From: Pleurotus djamor
Taxonomy: Eukaryota > Basidiomycota > Agaricomycetes > Agaricales > Pleurotaceae
Assembly: GCA_029747585.1 (NCBI GenBank)
Contig: JAPEVF010000164.1
Location: 21,088 to 85,087, forward strand
DNA length: 64,000 nucleotides
Direction of reading: 5' to 3'
The number at the start of each line of letters is the position of its first letter. The first letter of the stretch is position 1. The translations under genes and the position numbers were made by a program. Below, one piece after another: positions 11,928-22,689 of this stretch. A model generated the notes under the pieces. That model ran no database searches and was not told the DNA's origin. It saw only the letters and a list, made by a program, of their open reading frames with translations.

Positions 11928-12629
11928 TCTCACAGTCAGTAAAGAGACTGACTGACCGAGTTTTTGACTTTCAATCTCAATAGCTAGATAGTGACTGGGG
12001 AGCTTAACATCAATTGGACCACAAACCCTAGTATGCCATTTCTGATTGAACGCTTTTTTAAAGAAAATATTTTCCCACAGTCAATAACTTTGTCTCACAC
12101 TTAGTGAAGCAGAAAAGTTTTGCTTAAAATCTCCATAACTAAATAGGCACCCTATATTTCTGAGGTCATTCTAGTCACGAAACCTACTAGGCTCTTTCTA
12201 ATGACCGATTTTTGTTTAAAATATTTTTCCCACGGTCAATAAATCTTTCTCACAGTCAATATTGACCGAAGAAATTGCTTAATTTCTCCAAAACTAAGTA
12301 GGCACCCTATGTTTCTGAGACCAGTTTAGTCACGAAACCCACTAGGCTCTTTCTAATGGCCAAATTTTGTTTATAGGATTTTTTCCCACGGTCAATAAAA
12401 TGTTCCCACAGTCAATAACAATAGTGCACCGCTTTTTCACTGTTTTCAAAAGGGGTTTCTTCTATTATAAATTATTTCCCACAGTCAATATATTTTTCCC
12501 ACAGTTAACAAATATTTCCCACAATTAATAGTATTTACTGACCGCTTTTCCCACTATTTGTATAGGAGCTTCTCACAGTCAGTAGATTATTCCCACAGTC
12601 AATAATAATTTCCCACACTCAATATTCAT

Positions 12630-13285
12630 ATTTATGCCCCTTGCAATACCTGGTTTGTTGTTGAATACTACCATATGAGTACCAAGGATATTGTTGATTA
12701 CATCCATGTAGTATCTAGTTCATTGTTGAATACCATCCCAGGAGTACCAATGTTGTTGTTGAATACATCCTTAAAGTACCTGCTTTGTTGTTAAATACAA
12801 TCTTCTAGTACCTGGTTGGTTGTTGAATACCATCCTAGCAATACCTACTTTGTTGTTGAATATATCCTAGTAGTACGTGGTTTGTAGTTGAATACATCCT
12901 AATAGTACCTGGTTTATGGTTGAATACTATCCCAGCAATACCTACTTCGTTGTTGAATATATCCCCCTAGTACCTGCTTTGTTGTTGATTACCATTAGCA
13001 GTACCTACTACATTGTTGATCATATCCTTCTAGTACCTGGAATATTGTTGATTACCATCCTACAATACCTACTTTGTAGTTGAATACCACCCTACAATAC
13101 CTATTTCATGGTTGAATACCATCCTACAATACCTACTTCATAGTTGAATACCATCTCAAAATACCTACATTGCTGTTGAATACCANTTGAAATACCTACA
13201 TTGTTGTTGAATACCATTCCAAAATACCTATATTGTTGTTGAATACATTCTCCCAATACCCACTTCATTGTTGATTACCAGCCAC
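12630..13285 (-). repeat. Tandem repeat block of about 33 bp units, right foldback arm
   Basis: Inverted counterpart of the block at 10185-10830, with the same order of units and a few base differences, for example TATGGTGGTATTC in the left arm against TATGGTAGTATTC here. An N occurs at 13186 where one unit appears shortened. Confidence 0.85.
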
Positions 13286-13422
13286 ACTCTACCTTCTCCA
13301 TTGTTAACCACTAGAAACAGTCTACCTTGTTCGTTGTAATCCACGTAGTACCTGCAAACCATAAACAACAGAATGTAACAACTCCTGGAACAGTGTTGAG
13401 TGAAATAGCTGGTATTACTGCA

Positions 13423-14760
13423 CGACGGGCAAGGCAGTAGGGAAAAAGACCGATGGAGCTGCAAGCAGCAGAATGGGAGCAGAGGGAATGTAAAGTAAAA
13501 GGTAAAAGGACGAACCATGAATTCAACGGCGCTGCGAGACATTGAGATCTGATTGCCTGGGACCGGGCGATGCTGAGGTGCCTGTGAAGAGGCTAGAAGA
13601 GGGCTTCTAAGTGAGAGGAGATGGGGATGGAATCGCAGAGGAAACGTACCCGAAGCTGAGAGCAAGGAAGGGTCGAGGGCAAGGATCAACAGATTGGCCC
13701 CTCCTCCGCCTGCCGGTCAAACACAATCAATTGGATCCGCGTATTCGCTCCTGCCCTTCGGGGTGGTGTTGGCGCATAATCGAGCGGGGAGGGTCTTGTT
13801 GGCGTTGACGTTGGAGTGTTGATAGTTGGGATACGAGGAAGAGCTAGAAGGTGACGAGACGTGGTGGGTGGGGGCAGACGAATCTGCTCCATCCGATGTT
13901 TTTGACATCGGTGGAGGGATCCAAGCGCGGGCGGAGAGCATCACATTCATGATACCATCAGGGCAAACGGATGTCGATGGATGCTCGGAGCGCATTGGTG
14001 GCAGCGTTGGTAGAGCGGAGGCTAGGGCGAGGCGATGGGTAAATGTTCGAACACGGATTCAAAAGTGCACTCACAACATTTTCCTTTCTCTTCCCATTCC
14101 TGCGACGAAATCCTCTTGCTCGGTGACCGTCAACGAATGATATGACTCTTGAGACTCCAGGTTTTCGATGACAGTATGCCGACCATACCCGAGGCTTCAT
14201 CCAAGGTTTTTGAGCGTACTGGAGGGTGCCAAGCGCGAGAAGAGTAGCATCACGGATGACGCAATGACCGAGAGTGATACGAAGGACGCATAATCCACGA
14301 GCGTATTATTGGCGACGTTGGCACGAAAGTCCTAGCTGACTCCAAGTCAGGACAACGGATAAAAACGGAAACAGGACTCACGGCGCACTCAGATTTCCTC
14401 TCTGAAATCCTACTGTTCCCGCAGATATCGACGCTCCCTTCGTGACTGTCGATAAAAACCCTCACTCAATACGCCTTGTTTTCGATGTCAGCGCGTTTGG
14501 GCAAGTGGAATATCTTCATCCGAGCGTAGCCATTGGCGACAGGTGAGGTTCGCGGTCGTTACATGAGTAGAAGCTTTTGAACGGCAAGTATTCGTAAAGA
14601 AAACCATCTGCCCATGAAGGAGCCTGGTCGATGCGGTGGACTTGGAGGGAAGAAGTTAGAAAGACGAGAAAATGTGCGATGAGCGCTAAACGAGCCATCT
14701 GATGACGTCATCCTTGCCCGCTCTTCCTCTCTTGAGTCCAACTTGAGTCTTCCTACCAAC
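13423..14760 (-). repeat. Dispersed family R1, copy A (5' part)
   Basis: Reading the minus strand from about 14760: TGACGTCA at 14710-14703, then a TTTAGCGC block, an intron-like segment after GCGCCGTGAGTCC, another after GTTGTGAGTGCAC, then a TTTCCTCTGCGATTCC block and GAATTCATGGTTCGTCC near 13525-13510. All these blocks occur in the same order in the plus-strand copy at 29850-33965. The copy is cut at 13423 by the foldback element. Short minus-strand open frames (for example 13717-13995) are Pro/Ser-rich and not shared as proteins between copies, so I do not call a gene. Confidence 0.7.
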
Positions 14761-15794
14761 CTCCAGCTTCCTCCGTCCGATTCAGACCAATGGTTTCAAG
14801 GGCTCTCCTTTGAAAGGGTCTTCAACAAACTCGTCGGTGAGCCCCGCTGTTGATCTTACCTCCGTGCGTTAGCCTAGTGTTTCTTACGGTACGCATTCGG
14901 GTTACTTGCCCCAAGTTCCGACTCTCAAGCTGATTTTTCATTTAGCGTTTCGCGTCTCTTGTCTTTCAACATGGCCGGCCGCGTAACGACGCTCAACTCT
15001 GACGGAAAGGCTTCAGACTCTACGGATACTCTATCAACCGTAGGTGACATTCTCATAGACTCAAAGATGTACTACATTCTAATGCATATTACCCACTAGC
15101 GCACCTGCCTGCACAGCTCCCTCCTTTCCTAACTCAGGATCAACCAGCCATGGACGAATTGGGAGGACGTACTCACTGATAGGTTCCTGGTATCAACAAA
15201 AGGACAACGGCGGTACGCCAGGGCAAGGTCAGCCAGAGGTTGCGTGAAAAGCAATACGAGAGAAACGTACCATGTAATGTTGGGGGAGAAGGGCTACGGT
15301 AGAACTCTTCTTTCGCGCGGATACTGTGTTAGAGATGAGGGCTGTGGGCATTGGTCAATGATGATGAATCAGAGAGGATATTTACGCACCAATGCACCCC
15401 AAACCGTGATCATAGTCATACATGCTTCTTGAGGAAGTGTTTAGTGAGATGTCTTGGTTCTTGGATGGTCTGTAAGGGTTAAGTTGGTCTGGCACAATGC
15501 AAGTAAGAACTCCCTAGCCCCTAATTGGGATTCATCAGACATCTTGGTCTTTACTTATGTACAAACATCCAATGTTCCTCTTAGCCAAGCCTCATGCAGA
15601 ACATGAGGTGTTCAGTATGTATATGCTCAACTGGAGTCTGGCTGACCTTGAGTCATAGAAAGGGCCATAGCAGGAACACAATGATGTTAGTAAAAAGGGG
15701 AGAGGTTAAATGGGAGGAACTCAGGAAATTGCATAGGATTGGAAAGATACAGTGTGTAAACTCTCTGTCTACAAGTAAATTATTCAAAGGACCT
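14761..15794. other. Intergenic region
   Basis: No gene supported. From about 15230 base composition falls toward AT-rich, matching the gene to the right. An open frame at 15594-16106 on the plus strand is antisense to the minus-strand gene and is rejected. Confidence 0.3.
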
Positions 15795-17717
15795 TCAATC
15801 CTGGTCAGAATGATATGTAAGTATAATCCCAGCCTTTTTAGCCATTTCAGAAGCTGTTCCCATCCATTTTGGGATGGACTCATACTTTATCACAATCTCT
15901 TGAATAGGATGTCCCCTCCCCCTTGCTGCATCAGCTGCAAGAAGTGCAGTGAACATGCATTCATCATTATGCTGGCATACCCCAGTGTAGGTAAGGCAAT
16001 TGAGCTTGGGAAAGAGGGTAAAAATCAGACTTGGTGTCATCCAAATATCAGACAAGATCAGGTTACAAAGAGAGGAAGAGGTCATCCACATTGGAACTTC
16101 ATTTAATTCCATGATATCATAGGCAACCTGATAATAACTGGCTGACAATGTCAAGAATTTTAATGCTGGAAATGAGAGACAAAGCATACAAATGTGGCCT
16201 GGATCTATTAAAGACAAGAAAAATGAAGTCAGATTGGCAAGCACTGGTGGATCTGCTGTTACTGAAGGTATGTCCATGTAAATGGACTTGGCATGCTCCA
16301 ATATTGGATCTAGAGTAAGATCTAGGTGTTCAAGGCAAGGTGAATGAATAGATAGGTATTGAAGAAGACAATGGAAGGTGAGTGCATCAGTATGCACTCC
16401 AACAAGGCCTGTACACTGTGAAAGTTGATGAAAGCTGTAAACCTTGCAAACAGAATGAATGCCCTCTCTCTGATGCTGCAATGCCACGGGGTGCAACCAC
16501 ATGAAAGTGTTCTTCTCCTGGCTATCATCAATATCAACAATAAATCTCTTTCTTCCACAGCTACCACTTTTAAAAATGTCAAGCATTAATACTAGCAATT
16601 ATTATAATATCAAAGACATACCAAGTATTCCAACCCTCATTGTCTGGCTTGGGTATAACACCATTGCCGCAGAATAAACAGGAAGACAATGTTTTTTCAG
16701 GACAATCAGTCAGAACTGTCTCAATATGATTTGATAGAAAGACTGCAGAGTGATTCTGGGATGAGAGAGAAGCTGCTTTGCTAAGTGTAAGGATTTCAGA
16801 GTTGGCAGCATCAGTATACCAGTGACTCTGATGTAGATATGGGTTTGCCTNAAAAAAGCTGAAGTAACCTGGTACAAGAAGATGAAAAAGAAACATACCT
16901 CAAAGAATTCAAGAAGCAGTGCAGTTGGAATAGCTGTTATTGAATGATAGTGATTCATTATAATCATGGGGAAAGAGATCTGGGTTGTTCCAATATGGGT
17001 TTGTAGATCCAGATATCTTTGATGTGTAAGAAGATCCCTTGCAGTTTGAGATTTACTAGATATCAACTCTTAATTAGCATGAAGGAAACAAAGGAACTTT
17101 AGTACATACACACAGGAAATTAAGAACTGTTCTAGGCGTGTTTTAAATGCACCCATGCGAAGCCTTGCATTTTGGACAATCCGAGCAATATCAAAATCTG
17201 CTCGGAGAGAGTACATGACTGACCACAATACCCGGCACCAAATTGGCCCAATTGCACAGTTTTCAAGTCCACCTTTATACCGGCGTATTTCATCAACAAA
17301 TAGCATCATTGAGTCACACCAGTATTGAATATGGCGCGATTCACGATCCACCCAGAATTTCTCCATGGTCCAGGAGTCCAAGCGAAATTTGAGTATTTTC
17401 AGCTCTATGCCCTCAAGCAGCTGGCCTGCTATGGTGGTTGTTATAAAGAGATCATGAAGTTCATTCTTCATCTCTCGGAGGAAGGTGATAGTCGACAGGG
17501 TATCTGGAATGGGGGAGAAGGCTTGATATGCCTCAGCAATAATAGATGCAAGGGTTGAATAGGGAGCCTTCGTTGGTAGTCCCATCCCAGAGAGGTTTGT
17601 TGATGCCATGAAGCGAGCAAGCTCAGGTGAGTAGTAATTGGTGATGTTGGTTTGGTTTCCAGCGACATCGTTGAATGCGCCGTGAATAACAATGGTTCCA
17701 TGATTAGTGACAGGCAT
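15795..17717 (-). CDS. NHGT...NDVAGNQ-family protein with C-terminal leucine-rich region, unknown function
   Basis: Exon 1 starts at 17717 (MPVTNHGTIVIHG...NDVAGNQ) and reads to a GTATGT donor near 17110. Later minus-strand exons cover about 17060-16900 (SKSQTARDLLTHQRYLDLQ), 16850-16625 (with CLFCGNG) and about 16565-15795. The last exon encodes about 255 residues with Leu-rich spacing (CLEHLDLTLDP, FPALKFLTLSAS, LFPKLNCLTYTG) that looks like the repeat part of F-box/LRR-type proteins. The N-terminal 190 residues are clearly paralogous to the gene at 56579-57709 (shared AFSPIP, LREM, DLFITTT, AIGPIWCRVLWSVM / VIGPIWCRVLWSVM). The N-terminal motif resembles short leaders seen in agaric NLR-like and uncharacterised proteins; that link is inference. 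An N at 16851 follows a homopolymer. Third exons are AT-rich compared with other genes in the window. Confidence 0.65.
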
Positions 17718-18540
17718 TGTTGAGAGAACTGGGGGGGGGGGGTGCTGGAAAGGGAGGAAGACTCGACGCGATACGATGTGATGCGATGCGTTGATAAGTC
17801 AAGGACAAGTCTGTGGGAATATCTTGGGAATATCATCGGGCGGAGACATCAAACCTTGTGTCAAACGGTCCGCAAACGCACCCGATGCTCAATCGCGAGA
17901 TCACTGATCTGCACACCCGGTACCATTATTGTTGCTACCCAGTCATTCAAATGGATACATGCGGCCGCGGACAATGTGGGTAGACAATGACAGATGCCCC
18001 CCTTGGTTTCCTGAAATGATTCTACTTCCCTCACACTATCACATACCCAAGACACGCTTGAAGCGCCTGCAAGGAACCCAGCACACGCAACGAACCGATG
18101 AGTATCAAATTAACAGCTACTTATGAACAACGAAGAATGCGCAAGAATGACAGAGAGGTACGACGGTCACAGACGGGGATGTTACTCTCCGTACCGTCTA
18201 CAATTCTCCACTCAACCGTGTCACCTGGCTTCTTAGCGTTCAGCTTGCCACGGTGAATATGTTGTCCGAACCTTGAAAAATGACAGAAACACCACCATCG
18301 CGTGGGGGATAAGCAACTTGTACTCCAAAGGCAGCCGTCGAGCGGCGGACACAATACCACAGCGGCGAGAACCAATGAAAATAAACACACAAACTCAAGA
18401 AAATGAAACGTTGGAGGGAGTCCTCGCCGATGACAGCGCATTCGAGTAAGCGAGATAATGGGACGGTAGAAACGGCAGAACGTGAGGGTCAGGGCCCATG
18501 GAAGCTTTCGTCCGTGTGGAAGGAACATACTGTGGAATGC
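17718..18540. other. Intergenic region
   Basis: Begins with a run of ten or so G at about 17731-17741, just upstream of the minus-strand gene start. No gene supported. A 135-residue minus-strand open frame at 18121-18528 is Cys/Leu/Arg-rich and may belong to the decayed R1 copy to the right. Confidence 0.3.
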
Positions 18541-20744
18541 GGTACGTACGTGAAGCGTCAGCGTGTGTCCGTTATTTGAGCCCGTTCAGGACTGTTTGCG
18601 GGCGGCGCTCGACGCCACGGCGTCGAAATCGAGCAAATGAATGGAATGGCTGAGGTGATTCGGAGGAAGAGGTAACGGGACCACCTCAACGTCGACATGG
18701 CCATTCCAGCATTGAGGACAACAACGCGGACTGGTTGAGCCCGGGGGAATCTACGTCGAGGAGAGAGGAATGGGGAAATGTGAGAGCGAGGAGTAAATGA
18801 AAACAAAAGTTATAACTTACCATCTATGATGTGGACACAGTCGGCGAGGGTGTACCTGTCCGTTGATGACCATTCTGTGGAGGGAGAAAGCGGGGAAATG
18901 GGGCACGAGCGCGGGGACGAAAGAACAGAACGGATAACATGGAATAGACATAGAACTTGTGACATGAAAACTGGAACGCCTCGGGGTCGCACAGCATCCA
19001 AAATGGCATAAGGAGGGCCACCTCACAAGGAATAAGGAGTATACGGTGGAGAAAGAAAAACGAGGCAAGGAGAGATAAGCACGCTGCACTGCGCCTGGAA
19101 AGACGCACGAGAAAGCACACTCTGCGGGTAGCTGAACTCCAACTAAGACGGTCTCGTAGGAGACTCGGAAAAGAGGCCGATTGCGACCCCACGATCCAAG
19201 CTATGGGTCAACCTCATCAAAGGGCTCACGTACGGACGGTTGCTGGTCATCAGTACGAGTGAGCATCCTCAAAGCACAAAATCAAAGTGGAATCAAAGAA
19301 GAAAAGGTNAGAATTGGAGAGTTACTCTAGCTTCGCTGAGAGCCGAGAAACAAAAGGTAAGAAGCGAGAGCCGAGAAATGAGAAACAAGAATTAAGAAAC
19401 AAAAAGGAGAAACGAGAAGCGAGAAAGGGAAGTAAGGAAGCGTCCATCTCATGATATAATTAGAATCGTAAATGTCCATCATGTATGCGAGTCGACGGGA
19501 AACATTGGTACGGGCGTACGGCGAGTGACACCTGGACAAAAACTGGGGGAAACTGCTTCACTACAGTCCCGGGGAACCACAGGTTTGTAGGTGACGGGCG
19601 GTGGAAAACGCCAGCCAGGTGGAGAAAGCTGGAGGTCGAACGCCTGGAGGCCAATAAGCAGGAAGGGCTAAAGGAAGAGTGGCGTGAACGCTTGCGTCAA
19701 TCGGGAATGGAATGAAAGTACTCACACAGCAACAACCTCCAACCTTGTCGATGGTCCCTTCGAGTTTATTGAGGTCCGCGAGACAGGTGGCATGGAGGAA
19801 GCGAAGCAGCTGGAAATCTACGAGTAAGAAGGCAGTGTGAGCTGAACAGAGAGTGACGCACCCACTAGCCCCACTCCGAAGAAGGCATACAGTCGCATTG
19901 AAGGGCTATGTTGGCGGCAACAGCAGCATCAGATGGCTAAGAAGGAAGAGTTCGTTTGGAGAAAGGCCTGTTAGCGAAGTAATTGTGATCATAGGAACGA
20001 ATTTTATCGGTTATGAGAGGCAGGAAGACGGACAAGGCAGGTGCGGGGCGGATGGGGAAAAAGATGGGGTGTACGAGGTTGTAACCACAGCACCAACAGA
20101 CTATAGTAGAGATGTCTATGTAACCTACGAGGAGAGGATACGAGGAGTAGGGAGACGAACCATGGCTGCATGTCGACGGGGTGTACCAGCATGGGAAGAT
20201 GACGAGCTGCGCCGCGTCGACTTCCTGTGTGATTTGAAGGTCTGAAATCGTAATTAGGCACCGAAGCCAAGCACGATGTCGAGGCAATTTGGGTTGCGTT
20301 TGGCGTTGGTTTGGATGGAGAGTCATGCTTTCTAGGGGACACGCTGGGAGGATAAAAAAGGGAGGAGTTCGACGATAAGATGGATGTCAGCAAAGGAGAG
20401 AAGAGGATACGCACCGGTAGTTCTCTTGTCACAGTAAAGCGTGAATTCTCCCCAAGACCCAAGAACGACCTTCAATGAGACTGCTGGAGGTGCCGGTGAG
20501 GTCGAGACCTATGGAAGTCTGTGGATTCGACAAGCCGTGTAAGTAAAACAACGGAGCAAGAAGGGGAGCCGATACGCGTACATACTCATTCTGACGCTCA
20601 TCACGAGAGACGACAGGGTTCCTGGGGAAAGGATGAATCAACAAGATTGATACAGGATAAGGCCAGGAACGTACCAAGGCAGACCTCGCGTATCTCTCTT
20701 ATGCTGCACGCCTGTTTCAACGATACAACGGTTTCAGTGCTCCT

Positions 20745-20777
<33 letters not shown>

Positions 20778-21030
20778 AGAAACCAGGAGGAGCGGGTAGT
20801 GTCGGAATCAAATTTGGGCGTGTGTCGGCGTCGCGTTCATTGTTCGTTTCGCGTGCGAGAGTGCACCTGCGGGTTTATTATCGTAGGATTGCTTAGTTGT
20901 ACATGTAACAAGCCTGGTTGATACGGCCAGGATACGGCAGACATCAAGGGGGAAAGAGAGAGAGGTTGGAGAGACGCCAGAGAGAGACGCGTGGGCGATA
21001 GGCGCCTTGATGACATCATACGATCTGCGC
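18541..21030 (-). repeat. Dispersed family R1, copy G (degenerate)
   Basis: On the minus strand: TGATGTCA at 21018-21011 followed by GCGCC motifs and CAACCAGGCTTGTT (also in copy F as CGACCAGGCTTGTT). Further in are GTGCGTATCCTCTTC near 20410, CTGTGTGAGTACTTTCATTCC near 19725 (compare ACTGTGAGTACACTTTTCC in copy B) and GATGGACGCTTCC plus a TTTCTCGCTTCTCGTTTC tract near 19450-19400 (compare GATGGACACTTAC and its following tract in copies B and C). The order matches the other copies, but similarity is lower and limits are approximate. An N lies at 19309. Confidence 0.5.
20745..20776 (+). repeat. CGT trinucleotide microsatellite
   Basis: About ten uninterrupted copies of CGT/TCG. It lies in repeat-derived DNA and is in no supported coding exon. 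Confidence 0.95.
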
Positions 21031-21633
21031 TCCTCTGAGTCTCTTCTCTTCCTCCACTGTGACTCATATCATGCACCCATCCTGTTTACTCTCACCGCGA
21101 ATCACGCCGGACACGCGATATCCATGGGAAACTCTGTCGTACCATGAGATCTCTTTTGGTCCGGGCCAGATCTCTTTTGTCATTTCCACCCACCTTTCCG
21201 CCGCCATTCACAAGGCCCACTTTCTTCACAATCAATACATGTTTACTCTGGATGCTGGTGGCGATTCAATCCAACTCGGAGCCTTACCCGTCTCTGTTCA
21301 TCCCCATAGCAAGATGGGTCTCGTAGCTCTCTTCCCAGGGATCGGACCGCTGCCGTTTCTACCCTCAATACGCCTTGATACGTGGAAATCATCGTCGAAT
21401 GACACTCGGGGCTATATGAAGATGAATCTCGATTTGAGAGTCACGGCAGTGACCTTCAACGCGGACCGGTATGCTGTAATCCGTCGATACATCTGTCATT
21501 TCATAGCGCTGAGATGATTGACGGGCACCAGCGAATTGGTAAGTTCAATCGCCTCGAGGTATTGCTTACCTCTGTTTACCCCCACTATCCACTCAACCGT
21601 TCCCATCCTCCACAGCTTTCCTTCATGCCTCCA
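21031..21633. other. Unassigned DNA before the hairpin array
   Basis: A plus-strand open frame of 152 codons (21059-21517) is present, but it has no recognisable motif and no splice context, so I do not call it a gene. Nothing else is evident. Confidence 0.25.
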
Positions 21634-22426
21634 TCTACGGTGCTCAAGCGTTGTAGAGATGTGCATCGAGCCCGCCAGCAACTATGGACATCCATATCTA
21701 CGGTGCTTAAGCGTCGTAGAGCAGGATGAATCATGTGTCGGGCTACTCACCATCGTTTCGACATCTCTCATGCCTACATCTACGGTGCTCAAGCGTCGTA
21801 GAGCTGTGCATCAGGCCCATCGCCAACCATGGCACTCCGTATCTACAGTGCTTAAGCGTCGTAGAGCAGGAGTGTCTGTGGTTCGGTCACTACTAACACT
21901 TGTTTCCCCTCTCTTCTAGGTCGATCAGCGATCAGTCGAGCCATCTCAGATATTCTACGGTGCTCAAGCGTCGTAGAGCCTTGAGACCGGCTCCCTCTTC
22001 GCGGTGGAAAATGGATCGCGATAGCCAGCTCACATCTACGGTGCTAAAGCGTCGTAGAGCCAAGCGGGTCGTCGCGATTCACTCCCATCCCAGCCGTTGA
22101 CCTATATCTACGGTGCTTAAGCGTTGTAGAGCCGAGTCGCGGATGAGACACTCACATTCACGGTGCTCAAGCGTCGTGGAGCCGAGTATCTTATCCGAAC
22201 GCGGTGTGGTGGTCCATCCAGGATTCCAGGTTCGAGGCTCGAGTATGTCGATATCTACGGTGCTTAAGCGTCGTAGAGGCTGTATATACCTCGAGCCTCC
22301 CATCAAGAATACTCTAAAGGCCGTCTCTATATCCACAGTGCTGAAGCGTTGTGGAGCCAGAGATGGCGTCGTTTCCCGGGGTCGTAGGATGAGATTCCCA
22401 CATTCACGGTGCTTAAGCGTCGTGGA
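21634..22426 (+). repeat. Array of eleven 24-nt hairpin repeats
   Basis: Cores at 21634-21657, 21697-21720, 21779-21802, 21842-21865, 21954-21977, 22035-22058, 22107-22130, 22157-22180, 22254-22277, 22332-22355 and 22403-22426. Consensus: 5' arm TCTACGGTGC, loop TNAA, 3' arm GCGTCGTAGA, usually preceded by AT and followed by GC. As RNA this is a 10-bp stem with consecutive G-U and U-G wobbles at pairs 7-18 and 8-17 and a UNAA loop. Variants keep pairing: pair 3-22 is U-A or C-G, and pair 6-19 occurs as G-C, G-U, A-C and A-U. Spacers of 26-88 bp are mostly unrelated, though some are duplicated with the repeat. There is no protein partner and no Cas-like gene; this is eukaryotic DNA. Function unknown: structured noncoding RNA, or a protein-binding dyad. 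Confidence 0.9.
22332..22355 (+). repeat. Hairpin unit with double compensatory change
   Basis: Arms TCCACAGTGC and GCGTTGTGGA around loop TGAA. Relative to the consensus, T3 to C is matched by A22 to G, and G6 to A is matched by C19 to T, so both base pairs are kept while four bases change. This single unit is the best evidence that the stem is selected. Confidence 0.9.
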
Positions 22427-22689
22427 GCGGGGTTTCTTCGTCCTACGAGTACAGAGAGGCATTGCGAATGAGGAGGCTAATACCAAGGTATGTTGTTCCT
22501 CCCATTTACTACTTGTTCCTTAGTTATACTACACGCAGAATATTCCGCCGCTTCAACAGGACTCAAGACCGAAGGCATCCTCAATGGAAACAAGGTGAAG
22601 TAGCAAGCGCCATCGTGTCGATTGGGTCACCGGTACTCGTGCGTAATCATCTACTCTATTTCCCCGTTTCCAACATCCACTAAGACCCA

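Larger units (their letters stand above)
10044..13422. mobile_element. Large foldback element with arms of about 1.5 kb
   Basis: The two ends are inverted copies of each other, starting TGCAGTAATACCAGC and ending GCTGGTATTACTGCA. They remain alignable inward for about 1500 bp (10044 to about 11544 against about 11928 to 13422) with only scattered differences. The arms are built of short tandem repeats: an outer block of roughly 33-bp units and an inner block of ATTGACTGTGGGAAA-type motifs and longer duplicated segments. The spacer of about 380 bp is AT-rich and has no open frame. The build resembles Foldback (FB) transposons, which also have long inverted repeats made of subrepeats. No target duplication is visible, and the two flanks are unrelated. 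Confidence 0.8.

Noticed and set aside
21059..21517. 152-codon open frame
   Set aside because: No recognisable motif, no second copy and no splice context; it lies between repeats.
21634..22426. CRISPR array
   Set aside because: Regularly repeated short dyads look CRISPR-like, but spacing is irregular (core-to-core 50 to 112 bp), units vary, some spacers are duplicated, there are no cas genes, and the DNA is fungal.
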